From the NCBI GenBank assembly GCA_902782475.1, contig CACZNR010000009.1, positions 1-26,926 on the forward strand: a DNA stretch of 26,926 nt. The letters run 5' to 3'. The notes under the pieces were generated by a model. That model saw only the letters and a list, made by a program, of their open reading frames with translations, made no database searches and was not told the DNA's origin. Below, piece after piece: positions 1-8,341 of the stretch (its first letter is position 1; every line of letters begins with the position of its first letter). A program made the translations under genes and the position numbers. The DNA is from an uncultured Eubacteriales bacterium. Its GTDB lineage: Bacteria > Bacillota > Clostridia > Christensenellales > Christensenellaceae.

Positions 1-1
1 G

Positions 2-196
2 TTCGTTAAGGGAGACAGGATAAACATCCTTTCACCTGACAGGAACAACTACAACAGGGAATTCGTAATGGAAGGATTCCTTGATACCGAAGGGAATGAA
101 AGGGATCAGGCACCGCATCCTCAGGAGATACTCAGGATCAGGTGTCCGTATGATCTGAGACCCGGAGACATACTGAGGACGGTCCTTGAACAATGA
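2..196 (+). CDS. U32 family peptidase, C-terminal end (5' truncated by window)
   Basis: Only the last 64 codons are present. The reading frame is open from base 2 and stops at TGA 194-196. The fragment begins VKGDRINILSP, has EGFLDTEGNE in the middle, then APHPQEILRI, and ends in a proline/glycine turn followed by DILRTVLEQ. This pattern (a GD-x-I strand, a D-x-x-G turn, an A-P-H-P motif, then a basic strand) is that of the small C-terminal beta-barrel of U32 collagenase-like peptidases, the family that includes tRNA hydroxylation factors of the YrrN/YrrO and TrhP type. The catalytic part lies outside the window. The stop overlaps the start of the next gene (ATGA at 193-196), so it is the upstream member of the same operon. 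Family assignment is fairly sure; subfamily and substrate cannot be told from this end. Confidence 0.72.
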   Translation, partial: FVKGDRINILSPDRNNYNREFVMEGFLDTEGNERDQAPHPQEILRIRCPYDLRPGDILRTVLEQ

Positions 197-918
197 TCAG
201 AGATAAAGTAATAAGCACCATAGAAGAGAGCAGTAACATAGTATTCTTCGGAGGAGCCGGAGTGTCCACAGAGAGCGGGATACCGGATTTTCGGAGTGCA
301 GACGGCATATATAACAGCAGTGATTCACTTATCCCTCCGGAAGAGATATTAAGCCATACCTTTTTCATGAAGCATCCGCATGAGTTCTATGATTTCTATT
401 ATCATCACATGATATTTGAGGATGCAAAGCCCGGGGTGACACATCTGGCCCTTGCAAGACTTGAGCAGAGAGGAAAGCTTCGTGCTGTCATCACCCAGAA
501 TATCGATGGCCTTCATCAGAAGGCAGGAAGCAGGAATGTGATAGAGCTCCACGGAACAGTCAACAGCAACTACTGCATGAGATGCGGAAGATTCTATCCG
601 CTTTCATACATAGTTTCATTCAAGGGAGACGTACCTGTATGTGAGGATGACGGGGACATCATAAAACCAAAGGTCGTACTTTACGAAGAGGGCCTTGACC
701 AGGATGACATCATGCGTTCAGTACAGTACATTTCAGAAGCCGATACCTTAATAGTCGGAGGCACATCCCTTAATGTCTATCCTGCAGCAGGTCTCATAAG
801 GTATTTTGGCGGGAAGCATCTGATACTCATAAACCGTGATGAGACACCATATGATCATCTGGCCGAGTACGTGATACATGATGACCTAAGCTCTGTATTC
901 GGAGAATTTCTAAAATGA
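193..918 (+). CDS. cobB: Sirtuin (NAD-dependent protein deacylase, CobB/Sir2 family)
   Basis: Removes acetyl or related acyl groups from lysine using NAD, releasing nicotinamide and O-acyl-ADP-ribose; cytosolic. At 241 residues it has normal bacterial sirtuin length. Visible motifs are the Rossmann loop GGAGVSTESGIPDFR (residues 20-34), TQNIDGLH (101-108), catalytic His120 in ELHGT, and GGTSLNVYPA (189-198). The zinc site is odd: C128-x2-C131 is normal, but the second pair reads C150-E-D-D153, so the fourth cysteine is aspartate. The Tyr-x-x-Arg pair typical of Sirt5-type desuccinylases is not seen near residues 66-75, so deacetylation is the simpler guess. The start codon overlaps the stop of the upstream peptidase and the gene ends in an ATGA overlap with the glycerate kinase, which indicates translational coupling. 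The family call is secure; the acyl preference is inference. Confidence 0.93.
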   Translation: MIRDKVISTIEESSNIVFFGGAGVSTESGIPDFRSADGIYNSSDSLIPPEEILSHTFFMKHPHEFYDFYYHHMIFEDAKPGVTHLALARLEQRGKLRAVITQNIDGLHQKAGSRNVIELHGTVNSNYCMRCGRFYPLSYIVSFKGDVPVCEDDGDIIKPKVVLYEEGLDQDDIMRSVQYISEADTLIVGGTSLNVYPAAGLIRYFGGKHLILINRDETPYDHLAEYVIHDDLSSVFGEFLK

Positions 919-2009
919 AGATAGTACTAGCACCTGATTCCTTCAAGGGCAGTCTTACACAGGAAGAGGCCATAGCGGCCATGACTGACGGCATCAGGGA
1001 AGTCAGTGAAGACATCATAATAGATAGCATCCCTGTGGCTGACGGAGGGGAAGGGACCCTTTATTCAGTAAAAAGGCTTTTCGGCGGGCAGACCGTGACA
1101 AAAAAGGTCACGGGACCGTACGGGGACCCGGTGGAGGCAAGCTACCTTCTGAAGGCCGGTACGGCTCTGATCGAGATGGCGGAGAGTTCAGGGCTCAATC
1201 TCACTGACAAGAGGGATGTCATACATTCTTCAACATATGGTACGGGAGAGCTCATCATGGATGCTGTCAGAAGAGGTGCAAAAAGGATATACGTCACCTT
1301 TGGAGGCAGTGCCACGAATGACGGGGGAGCAGGCATACTCTGCGCTCTCGGGTTCAGGCTCACCGATGATGAAGGAAATGACATAGAACCGTCAAATTTC
1401 GGACTTCAGAGGCTTTACTGTATAGATGATTCAGGAGTGGACGGAAGGCTCTATGACACTGAGTTCATCCTTGCCTGTGACGTAAGGAACACTCTGTGCG
1501 GAAAGAACGGAGCCACATATGTCTTCGGTCCCCAGAAGGGTGGAAGAGGCGAAGAACTTGAGATCATGGATTTCAACCTTTTCAGGTACGCAGGGCTGCT
1601 GGAGAAGCAGACAGGAAGGAAGATACTTTCTGTGGAGGGTAGCGGAGCTGCAGGCGGAGCGACTGTACCGTTCCTGGCATTTTTTGATTCCAGGGTGGAA
1701 AGAGGCATAGACTTCGTGCTGTCACTGTCCGGATTTGAAGACAGGATAGGGGATGCTGATCTCATATTTACAGGTGAAGGAAGATACGATTCTCAGACTG
1801 GATACGGCAAGGTCATATCCGGGATCAGGCAGGCAGCAGACAGAAAGGGCGTAAGGCTCATCGTTTTTGCAGGAAGCACTGAGATGGATGAGAAAGATGT
1901 ATTTGAGATAAGCGACAGGACAAGGAGCCTTGAATATAATATGGCAAATGCCTATGAGAATCTTAGGCATTGTACGGCAGGTTTTCTTAGAAGGGAGATA
2001 TCAAAGTGA
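915..2009 (+). CDS. Glycerate kinase (GarK/GlxK family)
   Basis: Phosphorylates D-glycerate with ATP, most often to 2-phosphoglycerate in this family, feeding lower glycolysis. The 364-residue protein starts KIVLAPDSFKGSLTQEEA, the signature opening of the PF02595 family, and continues with PVADGGEGT, a YGDPVEA strand, FGGSATNDGGAGIL (the glycine-rich nucleotide region), a conserved FGPQKG segment, EGSGAAGG, and TGEGRYDSQT near the C terminus. Length is close to the usual 370-380. ATG 915 overlaps the sirtuin stop by four bases, and its own stop overlaps a GTG start of the reductase. Co-location with a serine hydroxymethyltransferase in the same operon would fit serine/glycerate carbon flow, but that link is inference. 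Confidence 0.93.
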   Translation: MKIVLAPDSFKGSLTQEEAIAAMTDGIREVSEDIIIDSIPVADGGEGTLYSVKRLFGGQTVTKKVTGPYGDPVEASYLLKAGTALIEMAESSGLNLTDKRDVIHSSTYGTGELIMDAVRRGAKRIYVTFGGSATNDGGAGILCALGFRLTDDEGNDIEPSNFGLQRLYCIDDSGVDGRLYDTEFILACDVRNTLCGKNGATYVFGPQKGGRGEELEIMDFNLFRYAGLLEKQTGRKILSVEGSGAAGGATVPFLAFFDSRVERGIDFVLSLSGFEDRIGDADLIFTGEGRYDSQTGYGKVISGIRQAADRKGVRLIVFAGSTEMDEKDVFEISDRTRSLEYNMANAYENLRHCTAGFLRREISK

Positions 2010-2728
2010 GTACAGTTCTTGTTACCGGATCCTCAAGAGGGATAGGAAGGGCAATAGCCAGGAAGTTCTACAGTGAAGGATATAACCTGGTCATAAACTA
2101 TAACAGAAGAGATGACCTGGTGGATGAACTTGAAAGGGAGTTTCCCGGTGCACTCATAGTAAAGGCCGATATCTCATCCGAAGAAGACGTGGAAAGGCTT
2201 TTCAGGGCTGCTGAAGAGAGATTTCTTGGTATAGATGTCCTGGTTAACAATGCGGGCATATCTGAATCCGGTCTTTTCATAGACAAGGACAGAAATGACT
2301 ATGACAGAATAGTGGGCATCAACGTATATGGAATGCTCAACTGCACAAAACAGGCACTGAAACTCATGCTCAGGAAAAAGAAGGGGAGCATAGTAAACAT
2401 CTCTTCCATATGGGGCGACAAGGGAGCCTCATGCGAGAGCCTTTATTCCCTTACCAAGGGAGCTGTGAATGCTTTTACGAGATCCATAGCAAAGGAATAT
2501 GCGGAAGAGAACATAAGGGTGAATGCGGTGATGCCGGGCTTCATAGATACAGAGATGAACAGCGGCTATACTGCTGATGAAAGAAAGGCTCTAGAGGATG
2601 CGATACCTCTTGGAAGGGCAGGGACTCCGGAGGAAGTGGCAGACCTGGTGTATTTCCTTGCAGGTGATCAGGCTTCATACATAACAGGCCAGCTCATATA
2701 CTGTGACGGCGGATGGTCTGTGGAATAG
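2006..2728 (+). CDS. fabG: Short-chain dehydrogenase/reductase, FabG-like
   Basis: NAD(P)H-dependent classical SDR of 240 residues. The cofactor loop is TGSSRGIGRAIA (7-18), followed by NNAG (81-84), the catalytic serine in NISSIWG (131-137), Tyr147-x3-Lys151 in the active site, and a PGFIDTEMN segment after strand 6. Closest in shape to 3-oxoacyl-ACP reductase, which reduces 3-ketoacyl-ACP in fatty-acid elongation. No other fatty-acid synthesis gene is nearby, so a different keto substrate is possible; the gene name should be read as family level. The start is GTG at 2006-2008, overlapping the preceding TGA by three bases; an in-frame ATG near the start is absent, so GTG is required. It ends eight bases before the GTG of the ABC-F gene. 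Confidence 0.88.
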   Translation: MSTVLVTGSSRGIGRAIARKFYSEGYNLVINYNRRDDLVDELEREFPGALIVKADISSEEDVERLFRAAEERFLGIDVLVNNAGISESGLFIDKDRNDYDRIVGINVYGMLNCTKQALKLMLRKKKGSIVNISSIWGDKGASCESLYSLTKGAVNAFTRSIAKEYAEENIRVNAVMPGFIDTEMNSGYTADERKALEDAIPLGRAGTPEEVADLVYFLAGDQASYITGQLIYCDGGWSVE

Positions 2729-2736
2729 GATAAAAA

Positions 2737-4632
2737 GTGGAACTTATAAACATAAATGACGTCTCTCTGAGCTTTGGGGATGAAGAGATACTAAATGACA
2801 TCTCCCTTACTGTAAGAGACGAGGACAAGATAGGAATAATAGGTGTCAACGGAGCGGGAAAAACGACTCTGTTCAGGCTCATAATGGGAGAGCTTGAATG
2901 CACTTCGGGAAACATAATCAGGAGAAAGAACCTGAATATCGGATATGTTCCCCAGAGGGTGGAATACCATTCACAGCGGACTGCATATGAGGATGCCCTT
3001 GAAACGTTTTCTGATCTAATTCATCTGGAGGAACGGCTAAATGAATTAAATGAGCAAATGATAGCATCCTCTACCATGGAGTCCGTGGAAGCATACAACA
3101 GGACACAGGAGCGCTTTGTAAACGAAGGAGGTCTTACATACAGATCCCTTACAAGGTCCATGCTTCTTGGACTGGGCCTTTCAGAGAATGAGCTCGATAT
3201 TCAGATCGAGAAGCTCAGCGGCGGCCAGAGGACCAGGGTGCTCATAGCAAAGATACTTCTTTCAAAGCCAGACATACTCCTTCTGGATGAGCCTACGAAC
3301 CATCTCGACATAGAGGCACTGGAGTGGCTTGAAAAATATCTTTCTGATTACAGAGGCTCCATCCTTGTCATCTCCCATGACAGATATTTCCTGGATAATT
3401 TCGTAAACAAGATATTTGAGATCTCCTTCACAAGGGGAGAACTGTATAACGGCAACTATACCAAGTATGCACAGCTCAAGGAGGAGAGGGATGAATTCCT
3501 CCGCCGTGACTATGCCAAGAAAGAGCGGGAAGTACAGCGCATAGAAGCCATGATCGAACAGCAGAAGCGCTGGAACACCGAAAGGTCATTCATAACTGCA
3601 AGGCACAAGGAAAAGATGGCTGACAGGATCAGAAAGACCATGGTAAAGCCATCCGAAAAGGAAAAGAGCATCAGGATCTCATTTTCAGAGGACAGGAAGT
3701 CCGGAAATGATGTTCTGAGGATCACAGGCGTTTCCAAGAAGTTTGGGGATACTGTTCTGTTCCGTAATGCCGGTTTTGAGATAAAGAGAAATGACAGGGC
3801 CTTCATACTGGGAAGGAACGGAACGGGAAAGACGACACTTTTAAGGATGATACTTGGTGAGGTGGAGGATTTCGAAGGAGAGATATTCATAGGCACCAAT
3901 GTGGACATAGGCTACTATGCACAGGGTCAGGAGAACCTTCCAATGAATGACACCATAATCGAGGCGGTATACAAGAATACTGATGAGACTCAGCTTGGAA
4001 AGATAAGGAACATACTTGCACTGTTCCTCTTCACGGACGATGAGGTGGAGAAGAAGGTCTCATCTCTGTCCGGAGGAGAGAAGGCCAGGGTGGCTCTTGC
4101 CATACTCATGCTCTCCGGATGCAATCTGCTGCTCCTTGATGAGCCTACCAACCATCTGGACATGGCTACAAGGGAGATACTTGAAAATGCCCTTTTAAGA
4201 TATGATGGCACCATACTTGCAGTATCCCACGACAGATATTTCATAAGGAAGCTTGCTACAAAGGTGATAGAGCTGGACAGGGACGGAACTGACATCTATC
4301 CGGTGGATTATGACCAGTATCTTTTCGACAAATCCAAGAAAACAGTGGATGAGGCTCCTGTCCAGAAAAAGAAGTCTGATGCAGGAGAAGAGTACAGAAG
4401 GGCAAAGGAAGCGGAAGCAGAGATAAGGAAAAGGAAAAACAGGTTTGCAAAACTGGAGGAACTCATACAAAACACGGAAGATAAAATAAATATTCTTACA
4501 AAAGAGCTTGAAAATCCTGAAATCTCCAGTGATTATGGTAAACTTATGGATACCAATTCCAGGATAGAAGCTCTGACGACACAGCTGCAGGAATATTACA
4601 CTGAATGGGAGGATCTTGCGGAGCTCTTATGA
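2737..4632 (+). CDS. ABC-F family ATPase (ribosome-associated, duplicated ABC domains)
   Basis: Soluble protein of 631 residues with two ABC cassettes and no membrane segments, the layout of ABC-F translation factors. Cassette 1 has Walker A GVNGAGKTT (about 36-44), signature LSGGQRTRVLIAK and Walker B LLLLDEPTNHLD. Cassette 2 has Walker A GRNGTGKTT, signature LSGGEKARVALA and LLLLDEPTNHLD. Between them is the charged helical linker, here rich in Lys/Arg/Glu, that enters the ribosomal E site in known members. A charged coiled-coil region follows cassette 2 (from about residue 540), as in Uup/YfmR types. It could be a housekeeping translation factor or a resistance protein of the ARE type; context with rnc and glyA favours housekeeping. 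The GTG start at 2737 has an AGGA motif six bases upstream overlapping the previous stop. Confidence 0.93.
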   Translation: MELININDVSLSFGDEEILNDISLTVRDEDKIGIIGVNGAGKTTLFRLIMGELECTSGNIIRRKNLNIGYVPQRVEYHSQRTAYEDALETFSDLIHLEERLNELNEQMIASSTMESVEAYNRTQERFVNEGGLTYRSLTRSMLLGLGLSENELDIQIEKLSGGQRTRVLIAKILLSKPDILLLDEPTNHLDIEALEWLEKYLSDYRGSILVISHDRYFLDNFVNKIFEISFTRGELYNGNYTKYAQLKEERDEFLRRDYAKKEREVQRIEAMIEQQKRWNTERSFITARHKEKMADRIRKTMVKPSEKEKSIRISFSEDRKSGNDVLRITGVSKKFGDTVLFRNAGFEIKRNDRAFILGRNGTGKTTLLRMILGEVEDFEGEIFIGTNVDIGYYAQGQENLPMNDTIIEAVYKNTDETQLGKIRNILALFLFTDDEVEKKVSSLSGGEKARVALAILMLSGCNLLLLDEPTNHLDMATREILENALLRYDGTILAVSHDRYFIRKLATKVIELDRDGTDIYPVDYDQYLFDKSKKTVDEAPVQKKKSDAGEEYRRAKEAEAEIRKRKNRFAKLEELIQNTEDKINILTKELENPEISSDYGKLMDTNSRIEALTTQLQEYYTEWEDLAELL

Positions 4633-5300
4633 ATCATTCATTGCTTGAAAAAAAGATAGGTTATTCATTCGAAAATAAGAATCTTCTTACGGAAGCTCTC
4701 ACCCATTCATCCAAGGGACTTGAGTATTCATACGAACGCCTTGAGTTCCTTGGAGATGCAGTACTTGAGCTGGTAGTCAGCGAGAATCTGTTCGTTGAGA
4801 ATCCTGGTTTTACAGAAGGCCAGCTTACTTCCATGAGGTCCAAGCTGGTAAGGGAGGATTATCTCTCAAAATGGGCTCTGGAGAACGGTCTTGGGGAGTT
4901 CCTGATACTAGGAAAAAGTGAGGAACACTCCGGAGGAAGACAGAAGAGATCCATTTTATGTGATATGGTCGAATCGATAATAGGGGCAATGTATCTTGAC
5001 AGCAGCTTTGAACAGGCTAAGAGATTCTGTCATGATGTGCTTTTCAGCGGTAACGGCATAAAGCTGGAAACAGACTACAAGTCTGCCCTTCAGGAATTGA
5101 TACAGAAAGACGGAAAGGATCATCATATAGTATATGAGATCGTGAAGGAAGAAGGCCCGCCCCATTCCAGGACCTTTTACAGTAAGGTCACTGTGGATGG
5201 CAGGGAACTTGGCCAGGGGAAGGGTTCTTCCAAAAAGGAATCAGAAAAGAAAGCAGCACAGACTGCTTTGAAAGTTTTGGCGGAGGTTGAAGAATGTTGA
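4629..5300 (+). CDS. rnc: Ribonuclease III
   Basis: Double-strand-specific endoribonuclease for rRNA and mRNA maturation. From ATG 4629 it has 223 residues, typical for the family. The catalytic domain shows LTHSS, the signature [17 protein letters not shown] and the second acidic cluster [14 protein letters not shown]; together these supply the metal-binding Glu/Asp residues. The C-terminal part from [12 protein letters not shown] to the [13 protein letters not shown] helix is a standard dsRNA-binding domain. I chose ATG 4629 because it overlaps the ABC-F stop as ATGA and gives a normal N terminus ([17 protein letters not shown]); an earlier ATG at 4605 would add eight residues inside the ABC-F gene with no ribosome site in view. 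The stop overlaps glyA by seven bases. Confidence 0.96.
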   Translation: MNHSLLEKKIGYSFENKNLLTEALTHSSKGLEYSYERLEFLGDAVLELVVSENLFVENPGFTEGQLTSMRSKLVREDYLSKWALENGLGEFLILGKSEEHSGGRQKRSILCDMVESIIGAMYLDSSFEQAKRFCHDVLFSGNGIKLETDYKSALQELIQKDGKDHHIVYEIVKEEGPPHSRTFYSKVTVDGRELGQGKGSSKKESEKKAAQTALKVLAEVEEC

Positions 5301-6535
5301 ATTATGAAGAGGTAAGGAAGACTGATATCGAAGTTTTCTCTGCCATGGAGGAAGAACTCGGAAGACAGAACAGGAATCTGGAACTGATAGCTTCTGAGAA
5401 CATAGTCTCTGAGGCAGTAATGCAGGCCATGGGATCCCATCTCACAAACAAATATGCCGAGGGTTATCCCGGAAAACGTTATTATGGCGGATGTGAATAT
5501 GTGGACATAGTCGAGAGACTTGCCATAGAAAGAGCAAAGAAGCTGTTTGGAGCAGAACATGCAAACGTACAGCCGCATTCAGGTGCACAGGCAAACATAG
5601 CTGTCTATTTTGCACTGCTGGAGCCTGGTGACACCATAGTTGGAATGAACCTTGCTCACGGTGGACATCTTACACACGGAAGTCCAGTGAACATATCAGG
5701 TAAGTATTTCAATGTCGTACCTTACGGAGTCAATGAAGTCACAGAACAGATAGATTATGACGAACTGGAAGAGATCGTAAGGAAGAACAGACCGAAGCTG
5801 GTGGTGGCCGGAGGAAGTGCATATCCAAGAAAACTCGATTTTGAAAGGTTTGCACAGATAGCTCATGAAAACGGTGCACTTCTCATGGTGGACATGGCTC
5901 ATATTGCAGGACTTGTTGCAGCAGGGGTACATGATAATCCGTTCCCGCATGCAGACATAGTCACATCGACCACACATAAGACACTGCGTGGCCCGAGAGG
6001 AGGCCTCATACTCTGCAAGAAGGAGTTTGCAAAGGCAATAGACAAGGCCATATTCCCGGGCACACAGGGAGGTCCTCTCATGCATACCATAGCTGCAAAG
6101 GCTGTATGCTTCAGGGAGGCTATGGAGGACAGTTTCATTGAATACCAGAAGCAGGTCGTAAAAAATGCCGCAGTCATGGCTGAAAGGCTGAAGGCAAATG
6201 GTCTTAGACTGGTGTCCGGGGGTACGGACAATCATCTGATGCTGGTGGATGTAAGTGAGAAGGGAACTACGGGAAAAGAGATAGAAGCTCTTCTGGACAG
6301 GGCACACATAACCGTGAACAAGAACACCATTCCATTTGAGAAGCTCAGTCCTTTCGTAACAAGTGGCATAAGGATCGGAAGTCCTTCCATAACCTCAAGG
6401 GGAATAAAGGAAGACGAGGCTTCTGTCATAGCAGACCTGGTATCCAGGATCATCTATGAGAAGGAAGATTCGATCGAATCTGTTGCAGCAGAAGTGGACA
6501 GGATCTGCAGCAGTCATCCGGTATATGTATCCTGA
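5294..6535 (+). CDS. glyA: Serine hydroxymethyltransferase
   Basis: PLP enzyme that interconverts serine plus tetrahydrofolate with glycine plus 5,10-methylene-tetrahydrofolate, the main one-carbon source. At 413 residues it matches bacterial SHMTs. Visible landmarks are [12 protein letters not shown] (31-42), [18 protein letters not shown] (51-68), [10 protein letters not shown] (92-101), the cofactor aspartate in [11 protein letters not shown] (198-208), and the PLP lysine K229 in [14 protein letters not shown], then the FPGTQGGPL stretch. The gene is last in the seven-gene operon, starting seven bases inside rnc, and is followed by a hairpin terminator. No deviations from the family are seen. 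Confidence 0.98.
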   Translation: MLNYEEVRKTDIEVFSAMEEELGRQNRNLELIASENIVSEAVMQAMGSHLTNKYAEGYPGKRYYGGCEYVDIVERLAIERAKKLFGAEHANVQPHSGAQANIAVYFALLEPGDTIVGMNLAHGGHLTHGSPVNISGKYFNVVPYGVNEVTEQIDYDELEEIVRKNRPKLVVAGGSAYPRKLDFERFAQIAHENGALLMVDMAHIAGLVAAGVHDNPFPHADIVTSTTHKTLRGPRGGLILCKKEFAKAIDKAIFPGTQGGPLMHTIAAKAVCFREAMEDSFIEYQKQVVKNAAVMAERLKANGLRLVSGGTDNHLMLVDVSEKGTTGKEIEALLDRAHITVNKNTIPFEKLSPFVTSGIRIGSPSITSRGIKEDEASVIADLVSRIIYEKEDSIESVAAEVDRICSSHPVYVS

Positions 6536-6544
6536 AAAAGCATA

Positions 6545-6590
6545 GGATAAAAGTCAGGGACGTGTCGGTTGAGGCACGTCCTTTTATCTT
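6545..6590. terminator. Bidirectional terminator between glyA and the mocR-type gene
   Basis: GGACGTG at 6558-6564 pairs with CACGTCC at 6575-6581. On the plus strand TTTTATC follows; on the minus strand the complement of GATAAAA (6546-6552) gives the T-rich tail after a short unpaired stretch. It serves the converging ends of glyA and the regulator; the regulator's stop codon lies in the tail. Confidence 0.8.
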
Positions 6591-7663
6591 GTCTGGGACT
6601 GGTGGACAGCCTTTCTTTTTGCTCTTCTTACCCTGTTTATATGTCTTTCGAATTCTCCTGAATCCAGAAGCTCTGTTATCACTAGCTGTTCAAGTGTAGG
6701 AACGGTGCATGAATAGGCTCCGACTATCCTGTAGTAGTCCTCGCACAGCTTTTTAGGCAGAACCATGTAGCCGACCCTTATGGAAGGGGAGATGGTCCTG
6801 GAAAAGGAGTTAAGGTATATTATGTTGTCGTTTTCTGATAGCAGGAACAGGGTATCCTCATTTTTCCTTGAAAGGGAGTATTCTGAAGAATAGTCATCCT
6901 CTATGATGAAGCGGTCCTTTTCTGCCCACCGTATATATTCATAACGTTTGGAGGCGGAAGCGGATATCCCGCTTGGATAGCTGTTGTACGGTGTCACGTG
7001 AAGGACACTTGCCTTTGATGAGGCAAGTTCTGAGCTCAGTATGCCATCCTGGCCCAGCTGCAGTTCTTCGAACCTTACACCAAGGGATTTGTAGATGGTG
7101 TGTATCTGGCTGTAGGAAGGTCTTTCAAGGGCATATATCCGCTCATGACCCAGCAGCAGCACAAGCATTCCGTACAGATATTCTGAACCGGAGCCAACGA
7201 TTATCTGTGAGGAGTCCACGTCTATGTTCTTGGATCTGGAAAGGTATGAGCGGATGGCATTTCTCAGCTCATGCATTCCTGTATTGGGAGACCTGGAATA
7301 GATGTATTCGCCTGAGACAGAGAGGACTTTCCTTACAGCCCTTGCATATGACTGCAGCGGAAACAGGTCTTCTGATACCTGATGGTCAGAAGAAACGCTG
7401 ATGGCCTGTTCGTGGTCAGGGAAGGAGAGGAAGCTGTCAGTCTTCTTGTAGGCCACGAAGTATCCGCTCCTTTCACGGGATTCGATGTAGCCTTCATCTT
7501 CAAGTATGGAATAGGCTCTCTGTATGGTTATGACGCTTACGTTCCTGGAGTCGGCAAGAGTCCTCTTTGACGGAAGTTTGGTTCCGTACACATATGCTCC
7601 GTCGACTATGTTGTCCCTTATCTCCTGATAGATCCTCAGATATGCAAAACCTTTATTGTTCAT
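6584..7663 (-). CDS. MocR-type regulator (GntR helix-turn-helix plus aminotransferase fold), C-terminally short
   Basis: Residues 1-75 form a GntR winged helix: LRIYQEIRDNIVDG, then G-T-K-LPSKRTLADSRNVSVITIQRAYSILEDEGYIESRERSGYFV in the classic pattern. From about 98 it has a fold-type I aminotransferase domain with YSRSPNTGMHELRNAI, TPYNSYPSG, and EDDYSSEY (the PLP-ring Asp region). MocR proteins usually sense PLP and normally reach 450-470 residues; this one stops at 359, just after FERHINRVRRAKRKA, so the small C-terminal aminotransferase domain is missing. The position of the PLP Schiff-base lysine reads SFSRTISPSIRVGY, with Arg289 in place of Lys. Start ATG 7661-7663 has GAAGGG upstream. 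Divergence from an ECF S component suggests control of vitamin uptake, probably B6-related as for PdxR, but that is inference. It may be a decayed gene or a regulator that no longer forms a PLP aldimine. Confidence 0.85.
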   Translation of the reverse strand: MNNKGFAYLRIYQEIRDNIVDGAYVYGTKLPSKRTLADSRNVSVITIQRAYSILEDEGYIESRERSGYFVAYKKTDSFLSFPDHEQAISVSSDHQVSEDLFPLQSYARAVRKVLSVSGEYIYSRSPNTGMHELRNAIRSYLSRSKNIDVDSSQIIVGSGSEYLYGMLVLLLGHERIYALERPSYSQIHTIYKSLGVRFEELQLGQDGILSSELASSKASVLHVTPYNSYPSGISASASKRYEYIRWAEKDRFIIEDDYSSEYSLSRKNEDTLFLLSENDNIIYLNSFSRTISPSIRVGYMVLPKKLCEDYYRIVGAYSCTVPTLEQLVITELLDSGEFERHINRVRRAKRKAVHQSQTR

Positions 7664-7761
7664 ATGCTATCCCTTCTGGTTATATAAAAAATATAGATAC
7701 TGGTTATTTTTATAATACCAAATTATCATATAATGTAAATATGTAAAGGAGAGGACCTAGT
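7664..7761. promoter_or_regulatory. Divergent promoter/operator region with direct repeats
   Basis: The spacer between the MocR-type gene and the S component holds an exact direct repeat CTGGTTAT at 7676-7683 and 7700-7707, 24 bases apart start to start, followed by an inverted half-site ATACCA at 7715-7720. A consensus -10 TATAAT for the plus-strand gene lies at 7729-7734; no good -35 is seen, and the repeats sit where an activator would contact polymerase. The first repeat overlaps the regulator's own ribosome site on the minus strand. Direct repeats plus an inverted half-site are a known MocR operator style. The plus-strand ribosome site is AAAGGAGAGG just before 7762. Confidence 0.6.
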
Positions 7762-8286
7762 ATGAACAGGAACAGGATAATCAAACTGACAGTATCGGCA
7801 TTGTTTCTTGCCATCAATATCGTGCTTAGCTCAAGCATCTTTTCCGTGGCAGTGCCCGGAGGGCATGTATATCTCAACGATGTCCTGATAGTTCTTGCAT
7901 GCGTTCTCCTTGATCCTCTTGAAGCCACCATAGTTTCGGGACTGGGAGCCTTTCTTGGAGATCTGTTCTTCTATCCTGCGCCGATGTTCGTTTCACTGGT
8001 GGTGAGGGCACTGCAGGGATTCCTGATATCAGTGATAGCACACAGGACCATGAAGGAAAGACCCTTTGCTGCATCCGTATGGGGAGCTGTGATAGGAGCG
8101 ATAATAATGATCGTGGGATATTCACTGGGAAGAGCATACATCTATTCAACTCCTGAGTATGCGATTCTGAAACTTCCTTATCAGATACTGCAGGCGTTGG
8201 CAGGAGTAGTCCTTGGAGAGATACTATGCTGGGCAACAGGGATCAGGAAGCTTTACAACAAAACAGTTAACAATATGACCTATTAA
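7762..8286 (+). CDS. ECF transporter S component (PF07155-like; substrate perhaps a B6- or thiamine-type precursor)
   Basis: A 174-residue, very hydrophobic protein with about five to six membrane helices. It opens with a short basic tail then LTVSALFLAINIVLSSSIFSV, then GGHVYLNDVLIVLACVLLDPLEATIVSGLGAFLGDLFF, a PAPMFVSLVVRALQGFLISVI helix, and a GYSLGRAYIYSTPEYAILKLPYQILQALAGVVLGEIL tail. This arrangement matches substrate-binding S components of energy-coupling-factor vitamin importers; these dock on shared EcfA/EcfA'/EcfT subunits, which are not in the window. The divergent MocR-type regulator hints at pyridoxine (PdxU-like) or a related precursor; the ligand cannot be read from sequence. 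It is monocistronic, flanked by its own promoter and a strong terminator. Confidence 0.82.
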   Translation: MNRNRIIKLTVSALFLAINIVLSSSIFSVAVPGGHVYLNDVLIVLACVLLDPLEATIVSGLGAFLGDLFFYPAPMFVSLVVRALQGFLISVIAHRTMKERPFAASVWGAVIGAIIMIVGYSLGRAYIYSTPEYAILKLPYQILQALAGVVLGEILCWATGIRKLYNKTVNNMTY

Positions 8287-8287
8287 T

Positions 8288-8329
8288 AAAAAGTGCAGGG
8301 AATGGATTGATCCACGACCTGCACTTTTT
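8288..8329. terminator. Strong bidirectional terminator
   Basis: AAAAAGTGCAGG (8288-8299) is the exact reverse complement of CCTGCACTTTTT (8318-8329), a 12-bp stem with an A-tract on one side and a T-tract on the other. The loop contains a further small inverted repeat (TGGAT/ATCCA). It ends the S-component transcript and the converging AlaX transcript. Confidence 0.93.
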
Positions 8330-8341
8330 CCTATGTCTTTT

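Noticed and set aside
5696..6307. 203-codon open frame on the minus strand inside glyA
   Set aside because: It is entirely antisense to a well-conserved glyA, its protein is rich in Cys, His, Tyr and Ser without family pattern, and no ribosome site precedes it.
6537..6660. A frameshift that would restore the missing MocR C terminus
   Set aside because: Downstream of the stop the sequence enters the terminator and glyA; no frame continues the family pattern, so the end is missing, not shifted.
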